Source: Ciona savignyi
Taxonomy: Eukaryota > Chordata > Ascidiacea > Phlebobranchia > Cionidae
DNA: 64,000 bases
Assembly: GCA_000149265.1 (NCBI GenBank)
Contig: CH003415.1
Location: 905,959 to 969,958 of the forward strand
Direction: 5' to 3'
Positions 24,561 through 38,600 of the stretch are shown piece by piece (the stretch's first letter is position 1; every line of letters starts with the position of its first letter). The translations under genes and the position numbers were made by a program. Under the pieces are notes generated by a model. That model saw nothing but the letters and a program-made list of their open reading frames with translations, was not told where the DNA came from and ran no database searches.

Positions 24561-24977
24561 TCCTAATGACCCGTGTCACCCGTTACTTATTTGGCCCATC
24601 AACAGGTATAGGCTCCACTCTTTATATCTTATTTGAGCGTAAGGCTTACCGAACGTCAGAACAAGATATTCCTATTTTATGCATATGACCGAATAGTTGG
24701 GCGATAGTAGATTAAGGCGTATATGAAAATTTTCCAATGTGAAAATAACTCTCCTTGTGTTTTCTCATATATGGAAATAAATAATAAAAATTGTTTTTCG
24801 TCAGGGGCTAGTTCCAAGTAGACAACCTTTCGGTCGCATGAACAAAGGATTCCGTTTAAATACCTTGGTTGGTTAGTGCTTTAAGGTGTTACTTAGGTGC
24901 CATATCCCAGACTCCGGCGATTAATGACCTTCGTTTCAACCCATATGGGTTAAACAAAGATCAAAACTTCCAGGTAG

Positions 24978-25290
24978 TTTAGTTTAGTTTATTTTTTGTT
25001 TCCACGATGAAAACACGAAGCGGGACTATCGGTAAAAATTTGGAAAACGGGAAAAAACGGCAAAACGACAGTCGTTAGAACACGTCTAAAAAAAGAAGAA
25101 ATAAACTATTAAAATTCTGTATAATTTGACGTGGCCGCTAAACCCAATTAAAAAAAATATTAAAAATAATTAATTAATTGTTTATAAAATAAAAATTGCA
25201 CTAAGCCTCGAAGAAATGTGTGCGGTAAAGCGACCCGTGCAATGGGGGAGTCGGCTTTAGGAGAAGGGGTGGTCCGGAAAGTGTGGGCCG
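24978..25290 (+). repeat. GCGGCCGC-core repeat family, copy 1 (diverged)
   Basis: It starts with TTTAGTTTAGTTTATTTTTT, contains ACGGCAAAACGACAGTCGTT and CACGTC, then GACGTGGCCGCTAAACCC, and ends with GGGGGAGTCGGCTTTAGGAG. The copy at 49605-49943 shows the same block order with a target duplication. Confidence 0.7.
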
Positions 25291-25669
25291 CAGGTATCCT
25301 CATTGAATTGATAAACCATCGGACTTCATTGAAAATGAACCGGTAATAAGACGTTGAGTTGTATTAAGTGAGGATAGATGGAATTGGCGACGTATTATAA
25401 TACAAATAATGGCATAGGAACAAAAAGCTGCAGATTTAACTCCGCAAATGTGAATTAAAAACACAGTTGCAGTCGAAACAAAATGGCCAAAGTATGTAAG
25501 ATTATATATATTTATTGCTGCAATACAGTTGTTTCCCACCGGGATATCGCGAACACACATGACGTTGCATCACTTGCTGCTCTTAAGGAATTGATAGAAA
25601 GTACATAAAAAAACATCTTAACAGATATGATGTAGTTGGCCAGGAGGCCACAAACTTAAAAATATTATA

Positions 25670-25912
25670 GAGGGGCGTTATCACATGTGTAATCGCCAGT
25701 TTACCTAGTAGCGATTGCGTAAGTGAGCCGGTGAGCGTTCTCACACTGACACTCGTCAAATTACCTCGCACCCACCGTCGAGTTGCACTGTGCCGTTTAT
25801 AATTAAAATGTTTCTTTAAGTTTGGTATAGCGCACCAAACCAATGAGTGTAGGCAATGTTCGTTAAGTGCCTTGCTTAAGAACAATTTCAAGTCTGCAAC
25901 CACTAGCTAAAC
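25670..25912 (-). repeat. Diverged SINE
   Basis: It keeps the GTAATCGCCAGTTTACC, CACCGTCGAGTTGC and TTAAGTGCCTTGCTTAAG blocks of the family in minus orientation, with many changes. Confidence 0.5.
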
Positions 25913-26043
25913 TTTTTTAATTCACCTGAAACTATTCGTTCGGAAAGATTTATTGTTCAGATGACTACCCTCCGACTTAGACGAGTACAATCGTATATAA
26001 GTCCTTTAATATCAGGACGAATATATCCCACAGATATTTATTA

Positions 26044-26336
26044 GTCCGGCCCGGTGGTCTAGCGGTTAAGTGCGTCGCCTTTCAATCGAAAGGTTGCAGG
26101 TGCGAAACTGGTAGCTAGCTAGTCGGTTGTGTCCTTGGGCAAGGCACTTTACGGACATTGCCTGAACCCAGCGGAATAATGGGTTCTACCAAATTGAAGG
26201 AACGTGTCTATCATATACAACACACTGCAATAGCTCCGTTAATCCGACGATGGGCGCGAGGTGATCTGACGATTGCCCGTGTGATAACCCCCTAGGTTTT
26301 CCCATTCACGGGGATAAACATGAATATCCTATCCTA
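26044..26336 (+). repeat. tRNA-derived SINE, best-preserved copy
   Basis: The tRNA-like head GGTGGTCTAGCGGTTAAGTG (A box) and AAGGTTGCAGGTGCGAAAC (B-box region) are clear. The body has TTGGGCAAGGCACTTTACGG, TACAACACACTGCAATAGCT and GGCGCGAGGTGATCTGACG. The tail is CACGGGGATAAACATGAATA. It is a good local reference for the family. Confidence 0.88.
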
Positions 26337-26668
26337 TTATTTTTGTGGCTTTAAATAGCAAATCTCAAGTGCGGGATTCCCCTAAAACCAAACCTAATAA
26401 TTGGTATTAGATTGTAATCAGATTAAACTTAATACTGGTATATCAATTAAGATAAAAATATTTTTTTAAATATTTGACACAACCTCTTTTTATGTTTCAT
26501 TTAAACGTAAAAATAACTTTTTGCAAACCTATTTTAAAAAATATTTTTTTGTATGGTTGAGTGCACATTATCCAAGTTACGCAGCGTTGGCGTGTTTTTC
26601 TTAGTTACTTCGCCTGTGGTTTCCTAACATGTTGTACTTCTGTTCATAAATGTGTTTGTTTATTTATT

Positions 26669-29600
26669 ATGGCAAGCAATAACGTGAACGGCAGCTGCAG
26701 TAGCTCCAGCACTTCTGGAAGCGAACCAGTTAAAAAATTAAACGTCAACGCATATAACTTTCAGGTTAGTATGTGCAATCTTATTTTAGACTCGGCCTAG
26801 CATTTTAATAATATTGTTATTATGTTTCTTAGAAACCATGTGATAATAGGTGTGTTTGTTTTAGGTACGGTTAAATAAGAAAATTTTTTTTTTTATTTAA
26901 TTCTTTCCTTCAAAGAAAATTTGCATGTTTTTTTAGAGAATTTGACTAAAGGCTGCCTAGAAGCATTTTCTAATGTCATTATGTTGAACCAACACAATCC
27001 TTTTAAAAACTTCCATGTTTACCATAATTATTTTTAAGGTTGCAACTAATCTAGTTTTTTATTTAAATTTTATTCAACAATGACTTATCACAAACTCAAA
27101 GGTTGTTGACTAGTGAATCACTAACTATTTTTTTTGGGTACCAATTGACTTACTGTGCAATACTGACCTTTAGCCATAGAATTGTGGCATCCAGTTGCAC
27201 ACAATCTACTTCAGCAAATTAACATAAAGCATAAAGATATAAATAAGTAAACCATAACAAACAACAAAGTTAGCTCATGCCTAGCGCATTTAATAATTAG
27301 GCAAAAGTTGTAAAATTTAATTTGTTTGGCCGTGTTCTTGGACAAGGCACCTGTCTAAACTACTTGTGTGCTAACCGGGTGGATGTTGTATTTCTCAGGT
27401 TCGGATGCGTAAAGTTTTAACGACGGAAGAAATAAGGGAAGTCACACATATTTTGTCATGTTATCATAAAAATCGGAACGTCTACTACCTTGCTCACTCG
27501 CTTAAAACTGTGCTAGATACAGAAGAAAAGAGGACAATAATACCACTACTGAAACAGGTAGATATTTGGAACTTACAACTTTAAAAAAATAATAAATACT
27601 TTTTGCCTCAATTTTAAATCTACTTATAATTTTAAAATATATTATTTTAAGAGAATCTGGTAAATTTGGGTTAAAATCTTATAAGTGTTTCTGAAAACTC
27701 ACTTAAACATAAATGAATAAGCTGATTATTTGTAATCACGAACTAATTAGTTTAAAATAGGTAGCCTATATGACTTTAGCATGTTTTGCATAAAATAGTA
27801 AGATAACAAATTACTAAGCATAAACTTGCTTATTTTATTGTGAATTAACTAACTATCAAATTGGAAAAATGTATTATACAATTTATAGTCTAAATTTGAC
27901 AACTAAACTTGCCCGCTTTTTAACTAGATTTAACAAAATAAAATGAAAAATAGTATTAAAGACTCAGTATTCGCATATGCCATGTGTATAATAAAAACAG
28001 TCGCAACGATAAGGATTTGTTTTTTATTCCCCTATATGCCAGTTAAATAGAAAGCGGTCGCGGTAAACGTTAATTAGTTCGTTGCAATAGTAAAACTAAC
28101 TGTCAAATTGTAAAAAGGTATTATCAATTTATACTCTAAATTACCCGCTTTTTAACTAGATATTACCGATGGCTGATCGAGCAGGTTTCGATCAGTTTAC
28201 TTGCGAAGGAGTTTACATTCGAAGGTCGGGTTCGAGTAGAGAAAGCAGCGTGTCATTGCAACAAACCGATGACTCTGGGATTGGGTTAGTGTTTTAGAGA
28301 AATTTTTTTTTGTGGGTTCTTTTAATGCCGTTGATACTTATTTCGTTAAGTTATATAAAAGGTGGTTGGTGGAAAAGTTGACAATAGTTTAGGATTACCG
28401 ATAAGTACCATCGTTGTTAAATGTGCATGTTGGTTTGCTATAATATTTGCTTCTCAGTTTAAATCTGTATGATTAAGTATTATTTAGGGAATTTTAGTTT
28501 AAATCAGGAGTGTTAGTGGTGTAGTTTAGCACCTCTAACTTTGTAAACCTGCTTTTCTTACTATCACCATTAAGGTAAAAAGGTTAGTAAAAATAATGTA
28601 ATCCAAACTACAGTTAATAAGAATCCGGATCACAGCACAACAACCAACAATTATATTGAATAGTCTGACTATTTTGGATAGCAATACGGTAATACAAGAT
28701 CTTTTCCACATTATATGTAATAAGCTAAAAAAATGACAACATCATATGTTCGCTGAATTGAATAATTGTATTTCATTCAGCATAACAAGTTGTGGGAACA
28801 CTCAAGACAGGAAGTTTCAACTAAATGAAGATAATCGGCCAGTTCGTTCGGCAAGCATGTCCGAAATAAGGTGATGTTTGGTGTAGACAGGTGATAAATG
28901 CAATCCCCTCAATGCAAAACCCCTTAATGTAAACCCCCTAAATGCAACCCCCCAACTACAACCCCCAAATTTCACCCATAAAATACAACCTCCAAATACA
29001 AACCTCTAAATACAAACCCCCAAAATGCAAATACCAAAATAACAACCCTAAATGCAACCTCGCAAATACAATCCCTAAATCCAACCCCCTTAAATATAAG
29101 CCTTGAAATCAAACCGAACCAAATGCAGCCGGAAGAGCAACAAGCTCTTTTCATCTGGGACATTCGGATCAGCAGTCCGCAGAAGAGTAAAGGCAGTCCT
29201 AGCACGAAAAGCATCAACATCCAGTCTGAAGTCCTCCGATCGGAGGAGGCATTATTCGGAAACTCAGCTTAATGAAGTCGGAAAGGAGGAGTCATCAAAA
29301 TTTGGGAGTTTTATGAAAAAGTCAAGGTGGTTTGGGTTTCTTTTATAAGTTTAAACTCACTTTGTAGTAAAAGTGCATTTAAATGATTTCTTGTTTTCCT
29401 AATTGTTTTATCAATTTTAACTCTACTTTGTAGTAAAAAAGCATTTAAATGATTTCTTGACATCCTGATTGTGTTATCTATTTATCTTATGTATACTGTG
29501 TAAAAGGTAAAATTGTGTTAAATGATAATTTTTGTAATTTTGCAATCGGGGAAGTTAAAATAATAAAAAAAATACAATCATCATAAATTTGTGGTGTCAG

Positions 29601-32600
29601 CTTAATTTTTTTTTATCCAAACCTAGCCTATCTATCCAAAGCAATTAACACCCCTGTTTTTTCAGCTTTAGAAAGAAGAAAGTTCCGACCCCAGATGTGA
29701 CACGCAAATCTGACGTCGTCCAAATCAAACTACATCGCCCGAAATCAGGAAAAAGTGGATTAGGATTTATTATCGGCGGTGGGGCTGAATTTGGAACAGG
29801 TTGGTTTATCAATTTATCTAGTACTGTATATGCTGTGATAAGTGGAATTACCATTTTTTTGAAATTAGATGGGTGTATATGATAAAACACCCAAATCACA
29901 TAGCGATATTTTGGTTATCTTAAAGAAAAAAGAAATCGCTTTCAAATTAGTAGTAAGTTTTTATGTTTACATCAGAAAATTAGCAGTTTTTGGATGCCAG
30001 CCACAACGTGAACAGATCAGAACGCCGTTTTAATAATCATAGTCTATCCATAGTATTGCGTTTAATTTGTATATTGTGTACATTTATACATATGACCCAT
30101 AAGTTAAATCTACAACTTACAGTGTTTTTAAGTTCAACTATTACTGTAACTAGCAAGAGACTGGCTTTGATCTATTAACCGTTGGACTGTTGGTATAATT
30201 TCAATTTTTGTTCGAAGCTTGCTTAAACTTTGGTCAATCCATTGAATCACTGGATTTAAGCTAGCAATGTTAACTTTTAAGGACAGAAGGACACAGTATT
30301 AGATTTGGGATGTGATTTATTAACTTTAAATCCGCAGGATTTTTTATATCACCTGTGGAACAAGGCTCAACGGCAGACGAGGCTAATATAAAAGCCGGTG
30401 ATTTAATCGTTCGCGTCAACGACACTTCACTTCACTCGGCTATATCCCATGATGTGGCTGTGCAGGTAAATTGTGGTGGATGACATAATATGCACTTCCT
30501 ACAATGTACGCGGATGTACCCTATTTATAGTAGATGAAAATATTATTGATTCTTGTGCAACGTACATATACAGTCAATATTTTTTGTAGGCCTAGCGATA
30601 ATTGTAAAAAAAGTTACATTTGTTGATAATTGTAAAAAAAGGTATATGTTGTATAATGTACTTATACAACCAATATTTAGAAAGGAAATATATGTAAAAA
30701 ATTAAATATTAAGATCTTATTGTATGATGTACGTATTTCGGGCCCTAAATTTTAGATTTTTTTGTATATGTTGTCATAGGAGCTAGATCTAGAACCATCA
30801 CTCTTAATGCCAATAATAATGTTAAAACAAACATATATCTCCTTGGAAATTTAACTTGGAACATGTAATGTGTTACCAATGGAGTAGTTAGCCATAGGGG
30901 ACAAAAAGGTACCACATTTACCCACATATTAGTAAAAAAAATTACCACAAATTTCATTTTTTAATCTGCAACCCTGTAAAAAGCATGGCTTGATAGACTG
31001 GATGTATATAATACTTTGATTATAAAGTTTACCACAATGTTGCAATTCAGTTAGTATTCATTTATATTTGGGTATTAAAAGAGGATGTTGCCATTGCAAA
31101 ATCACTGTAATGTGGTACCGGTAATTAAAACTGGAAATGTTGTTTAATATGACTTCATATTAATGTAACACCAAGGTTTCTTTAATATGTTTATGTTTAG
31201 CCACATGGTTGGGAAGCACAGGAGTATTGTAATATGGGTAAACGTCAGATTACCTTAACACCACTTTCGGGTTATGCACTAAATTGAATATTTAGTTTTA
31301 GTTTAGTTAGTTTATTCATTTTTTTCCCCAGTTTTTAAAAATGGCAAACGAATATAATCACGACACAAAAGCGGGAAAAGACGGCAAAACAAACAGTCGT
31401 TAAAACACGTCATTAAAAAAAACTTTAATTTAATAAATATAGCGGACGCGGCCGCCAAACCTAGGCAAAGGAACAATATTAAGCGATCCAAATTTAATTA
31501 AGACCAAACGATATAGATGAAGTTATTGTAGTTTGTGTTCAATATTACTCCCCTTTTTATCTGATCATGTGTGGTGTAACTGATGAACTAAAAGTCGGAA
31601 CATACACCTTTGTAGTCCTCATAATAAACACCTCCAACCCCTAAGTGAATTAGTCAAGTGTTTAAATTTAAAAAAATGTTATAATTAAAAAAAAAGGATA
31701 TAAATATATATAACTTGATTTAAGATACTGTTTAGATTGCTTTAATTTGTCATAGAATTACAGTTTTACCTGTCGCCTGTGTTTTTATTTTACTTACAGT
31801 ACTATTGTTTTTCTTGCCTTTTCAATTTTGAGGTGTTCATTCACTTGCTGTGTGCATGGCCTTCACATAGTAGATTAATTATTTATACGCATGAATAATA
31901 TAGTTCCACTCGTTTTCTTCTATAGTGAAGGGCTTTCTTAAATATGCATGCTCCTTAAATATTTTGGGTGATATGCGTAATGATTAACCTATTTGAATTT
32001 GATGAAAAAGAGCAATCTTTTTAAACTAGGTTTAATTAATTGGACTAGATATATACTAGTGAAAATATATATAGATAACTCTTGTTTAAAAAATAATTAA
32101 ACTGACAACGCAATCCTTTTACATATAAATTGATATTCGGAATAAATTTTGATCTGTTAAATGTAAAAAATTGAACACTATCTACTGGTCAAGTATATTA
32201 ATTAAAATAATTGCACAAATATCCAAAAATTGTAGAATAATGTTAAACTAATTGTAGAATAATGTTAAATTAGTTACTGACACTGTGGTGTAGATTGTAG
32301 ATTATGGTCCATTTCCATATTTGCAAAATGGCTAATTTCTTAATTTGGTGTCAAACTCATTTTAAATGTAAAGCTACTTTGGAAAAAAAACGCTATAAAA
32401 TTATAAATGGAAATATATATATATAAACCAAAAGGTCATCTTTTATATATATGCCACATTAGAATATAAAACCGATAAAAATGGTCAAATGACATTGAAA
32501 CTCTTAGAAGTTTCTGGAATATATTTGTAATAGCCTGCGGTACTTACTAGTAGGTGTGGTTTAGTAGCGTACGAATGCTTCCAAGTTGCGACAAGCGATA

Positions 32601-35600
32601 AATAAGGGTAGCTACGTCAAGTACCCTTCAACGTAAAGTGCTTTTCAATATAATTGCCTCGTAGTGCTCCAATCTTGTGTACCAAGCCGCCTGATTTAAT
32701 AGTTTTATCATAAAGAATGTTGAACCTTGAATTGTTGTATAAAATTTTAAATGCCAGCGTAGCAGACTTTCTTTGAAGTGGCATCAATTTGTGTGGCCTT
32801 TGTATCGATCGGTTTGACGATTGTTTTTGTTCTCTTTATAGGATCTTCTGTAGAATTTTTCCTTTAAACTTTCCAAACCAAAACAATTTCCCTAAGAAAC
32901 TCCCATTGAAAGTTTGTGTTTAAATAATAATATAGGATCTGCTGTACAATTGTTCCCTTTTATTTCCAAACCAAAACAATGTTTTTCTAAGAAAGTTCCA
33001 TTGTAACGTTTTGTTTAAATAATACTAAAGGATCTTCTATAGAGTTTTTCCTTTTAACTTTTTATTCCTTTTTTTACCTTTTCATATGTTTCTTTTAACG
33101 GTTTATTTAACTTTTTATAAAAAAAACAAATTCTTTAAGAAACTGCCATCGAAACTTAGGGTACACTTTATATACCAGTATATTCTACCATAAAGGCCGC
33201 AAGCTTGCAATGTTTATTCATTACTGGTAATCTGTTTTATTTTTCCACAGTATTAACAATAAACAAAATTGGAGTACAAAACAAAGCAAAAACTAATTGG
33301 GCCAATCGAAATAAATGTAGCATTGGTTGACTGACAATACTAGCAGATGTACGCCTGGTTATAAATATAAATTAATAACCTTTTCACACAGTTAAAAATG
33401 TTTAACAATTTGAATCTGGGCATTGGGAGTCTCACTATCACAATGTTTCGGGATAAAATATAATGATCACTATTATTTGTATGAGTGGGAAATGCAGGAT
33501 GTTCCCACACATCAATTACTGTTGCTTTAGCATTGCACAGGACACCATGCTTCAGGTCCAAAAACAAGACAGATAAGCTAGTTGTTCGTTTTGGTCCCAC
33601 AACCTTTCAGTTGATGGCCTGATGTGTTAACAGTTAATCCACACACTAGAATAGCACCCACCCCTGAATTTGTGCCTAATTCATCCACAGATAATGAAAA
33701 AATCTGACAAACTCATACTTTACATCAAACCCCAAGCTGCTAAACATTTATTACCCCGACGTGGCAAACAAGCCCCTGTTGCGAGACCACCCTCACCCCC
33801 CGTCAATGGTCACTCTAAACTTGACCACAGCAAGAGTGGATTACGTCTATTATCAGCTGGCCAAAGAAGGGTAATTTAAAAAAAAATTAACTTAATATTT
33901 CCTGGAATGTGTAATTCATGAATTTAGGAATAAATGTTTTTTCAGGACAAAAAAGTTTAAAGAGTAAAATTGGTTCATATATTTTATAAATTTAGAATTT
34001 TTAGTGATAAATATATATATATAATATATATATATATATTTTGTTAATTTTTTTAATAAATAAACCCATAATATAGAAATTTTAAATTAAAATTAAAACA
34101 GTCTTGGAAACGTATAAATTAACCACCCCAGATTAATCTGTGCGTGAAAGAAGGTCAGAATCTCGGGTTAATGATAAGAGGAGGGGCTGAATATGGACTC
34201 GGGGTGTTTGTCACAGGAGTGGACGACGGGTCCGCTGCTGAGAATGCTGGGTTAAAGGTACGGGGTGTTTCTATATGTTTTGAGAACGAGATAGGATATT
34301 CATGTTTATCCCCGTGAATGGGAAAACCAAGGAGGTTATCACACAAGCAATTGTCAGATCACCTCGCGCCCATCGTCGGGTTACTGGAGCTATTGCAGTG
34401 TGTTGTATATAAGCCCAAGGACACAACCGACTTCCTAGAGACCAGTTTCACACCTGCAACCTTTTGATTGAAAGGCGACGCACTTAACCGCTAGACCAAC
34501 CGGCCGGACATGGTTAGAAAGAAGTATTTATCCCCTTGACAAATACTCCTCGTTCTTTCTCTTGCACATTTGAAATTGCCAGTTGGTTCAACTCAACACT
34601 TGCGTTTGGAATATCCGAGACCTTGGGAATATTAAACTAGAGAAATATTTCTTAAAAACAAACCTTGTTGGATCCAGTGATCAAAAGGACAGGTTGAGTC
34701 TTCAGCATCCAATGATCGCATCTGTTTTTATTATAATTTCACTCAGTTAGATTAAAGATAATAGAAATTGTTAGTTTAAATAGATACTGTATAATATATG
34801 AAGGGGACAGCTTTTTAACGCATTTCATGTTCTTAAATCTACATTTGGGTGTGGAAATGTCTTCCATCACACTTAGTGTATGTTTGATGTATGTTGATGC
34901 TAAAATTGTTTAAATGTTTATGGCTGTATAACTCCATAACCAAACCTTTAGGCTTCAATCTCCTGTGGGCCAGAGGTGGCAAAAATGTGTGATGGCATAT
35001 ACAAATGCATATTGTCCGGTCCGTCGATCTAGTGGTTAAGTGCGTCACCTTTCAATCGAAAGGTTGAAGGTGCGAAACTTGTCGCTAGCTAGTCGGTTGT
35101 GTCCTTGGGCAAGGCACTTTAACGACATTACCTGAACCCAGCAGATTAATGGGTTCTACTAAATAAAAAAGGATTGTGTCTGTCATATACAACACATTGC
35201 AATAGCTCCGGTAACCCAACGATGGGCGCGAGGTGATCTGACGATTGCCTGTGTGTTAACCCCATTGGTTTTCCCATTCACGGGGATAAACATGAATATC
35301 CTATCCTAAAATATACTTTATTTCTCATCCAACATTTTTACCATTAAACAGTCTAATGGAAGAAATAAATGGCAGCGTAACCATTTTGTAGTTCCAGAAG
35401 CATATTTTAGAGAAGTTGCCTATTCTAGTAACTAAGTTTTGCCTTATTCAAAACTTAAGTTTAAGTAATCGACACCTTTGACCAAACCATGCTCAAAGGC
35501 AGGGGATGAAATACTTGAAGTTAACAACTCAAGTTTGGCTGGAATGACTCACGCTGACGCTGTGCAGTTGATCCGCTCGAGTCGAATGTTGATTATGACA

Positions 35601-38600
35601 GTGCAATATGTCGGCAAGGTTCCACATGTGAGTTCGTTTTTATTATAGTTTGAAACAATTAAAATTAAGAGATGCAACATTGTGTTTGTACAGACAGGTA
35701 GCAACTAAACCATGCTTTGCAGGGTTTAGGCTTAATAATGCTTCATTGTGTTTACTTTAACTTGCTGAATATGATATTGCAATATATGGGCAACATTTGT
35801 TTTGTTTGTAAGTTTTTTTTTTTTTTAAGTTTGCGAAATCATTAAAATTAAGAGATGTAACATTATATTTGTACTGGTGGCTAGTAGCTAAATTCTGCTT
35901 AATATGGTGTAGGCATAATAATGCTCCATTATGTTCACTTTAAGATGGAGATAATATTGTTGCTTCGTGTTACTTAGGTTTCACAATTAAGTTTTTCTAG
36001 GTCTTGGAGAATAAGTATTAAAATGTCGGTGATAAAAGTTACTGAACCATCAATGGTGTTAATAATGTGATGTTTCATATTCTTAACCCACTTTGTTAAT
36101 GTACATGGAAAATAATTTAATTAATGTCAATTTCAACATCCAATTTTTTAATGTTGTTTAAATAAAACAACCATAAATGTAACAGCAAATTTCAACTTGA
36201 AAACTAGTCCTAACCGTCCGGATTGCAAATTTTTACAGTACTTAACAAACGGCTAAGATAGGTTGCCAGAACTACTTTAGTGAGAGTAGCTGTTACTAAA
36301 ATCGGGTTCTTTTCTGGCATCGAACTAACACAACTTCTGCCACTAGTCGAATAAACAAATTGTTTTGAGCAGTTGAAATAACAAATCCTAAATATCTGTA
36401 TGGATTAAGAATCAGATGTTTTGTAACTGAAGATATATTAGATTCCATTTAAATAAGAGACTAAAAATGCCAGGTCAAATATTTTTGTTTTACAAAAAAA
36501 TAATAATGGATTTTTCGTCTACGATGACACTTCAGTATTTTTTTATTTTAGTTGCTTTGAGCAAGACTGTTGCCAACAGTTGTGTTAGTGTGAAGCTCGA
36601 ACTAGACCAGATATCCAATTACAATATACTGACTTTTATCATTTTAGCAACCCATCAATAGGCAAATGCTCAGAACTGTAAAAATCTACATTCTGGACGG
36701 TTAGGACTAGTTTTCAAGTTGAAATTTGCAGTTATATTTATGGGTTGTTTTATTTAAACAACATTAAAAAATTGGATGTAAAAATTGACATTATTCAAGT
36801 TAAGATTTTCACACCTTTTTTCGTATTTGTTATTTTAATTAAACAAAGGTTGATGAATTGCCTGTTCGTTTATTAACATCTCTGTATTACGACAGTCGGC
36901 CAACTTGTCACAGAACCGAGCAATTGACGATCGTGTGTCGCTGCACAGCAGTATTGGAGGGGGTAAGGTGGTGGGCAAGATACAACCCAACGGGGTCAGG
37001 GTGAGAATTTGTTGTATTTCGGTGATGAAAACATTCAGACTGATGGCTCGGTTGTGAGAGTGTGTTCAATACACTGGGATAGATGCGCCAATCTGACTGT
37101 GAACACATAGTAAAATGCGAATGTTACAACGTCAGAACAATCACAATAATCAATCTGACTGTGATCAAAACAATCTGACTGTGAACACATAGTTGGTATT
37201 CTAACAAATGCTAATGTTACAACACACCTGATATATATATATTAAACTAAATACTGTCAGCACAGGCAGCTACCGTTCCGTAATGATACTCTAATGTTCG
37301 AATCTGGTAATGGGCTTCATAGCCAACATTCTTTCCTATGAGTCCCTGTAAACCTGCACGAATACCTCTGTTATAACAACCTGGATTATACCATTCTCGG
37401 TATAAGCATAAGTATTCTATTGAATATTGATAAATACCCCACGCTTGCTGGATTGGTCAGACCATTTTTTTAAACACAACAGTTACGAAGTAACTGGCTC
37501 TATATCGTTTAGTCTTAATTAAATTTTGTTTGCTTAATATTGTGCTTCCGCCTAGGTTTAGCGGCCGCGTCCGCTATATTTATTAAATTATATCTTTTTT
37601 TTAATGACATGTTTTAAAGACTGTTCTTTTTGCCGTCTTTTCCCGTTCCCGTATCGTGATTATATTCATTTGCCATTTTTAAAACTGGGCCAAAAAATAA
37701 ATAAACTAAACCACCATATTACCCTTACAGGGGGCGTTCCAGAGAAAAATGACAAGCCCAACGAAACAGATGATCCTCCCCAACAAGCGCTCCGTCAACG
37801 GCGACGGAAAAATCCCGATGAAACTCGCCGCGTTGAACAACTCACTGAGCTCGAACTCTGTATGGAGGACGCTTTCCGAGGAAGAACAGAGATCGTTGAA
37901 GTATTACGTGAAGGAGTACTTATCAGGACATGTGTCTCCTGATGCTCTTGTGCTTGCGCTGTCCGAGTTGTTGCCAGATCACGAGAAGGTTGGTTATTTC
38001 TATTGAAGCCTGTGCTTGATTTTGTTAATGCTTGTGCTTAAACTTGTTGATTTTGTTGAAGCTTGTGCTTAAACTTGTTGATTTTGTTGAAGCGTGTGCT
38101 TAAACTTGTTGATTTTGTTGAAGCGTGTGCTTTAATTTGTTGATTTTGTTGAAGCTTGTGCTTAAAACAAATTAGTTGATTAACTGATTGGGATAGTGGC
38201 GGAATGTCAGGAAAGGTGTGAAGCACTCCAAACTTCTTTCTCGCTATTAAAATTGCATTCCTAACGACCCTACAGTGCTCTAAAATTATACTTAATTTGC
38301 CTTAATATAATGATTTTAGCCAAAAACTGCATCTTTGCTTGTGGTATTCTATCGGATTACAAGTTTAGTAACCATTTGCTATCCTCCACAGTTCTCTCTT
38401 ATGTCGGTTGTGCGTGATTACATTACCCAACGGGATTTGGATCGATTTGATGTCCTCGTTCTACGAAGAGAGGTCGAAGCTTTACGTCATCGTCACCAGG
38501 GGGAATCACCTAATGGGGTCAACGGGGTCTCTCCGGAAACAGTTACCCAAGAGAAAGTTACCGTAGAGAAAATCACCCCGGAAAGCTCAAACGGCTTAGT

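Larger units (their letters stand above)
22519..26668. other. Intergenic region, CARF-like to whirlin
   Basis: No coding exon is recognised in 4.1 kb. A direct repeat ATTGCGTAATTAGGTCA occurs at about 22697 and 22719, and CATATGTCGCACTG at about 22952 and 23007. The rest includes a partial SINE (24345-24560), the GCGGCCGC-core repeat (24978-25290), a diverged SINE (25670-25912) and a near full-length SINE (26044-26336). Whirlin's promoter presumably lies in the last few hundred bases, but I see no diagnostic element. Confidence 0.45.

Noticed and set aside
36467..36661. 64-codon frame with a hydrophobic, signal-like stretch
   Set aside because: It lies inside the 670-bp foldback element in a whirlin intron; the hydrophobicity comes from T-rich DNA.
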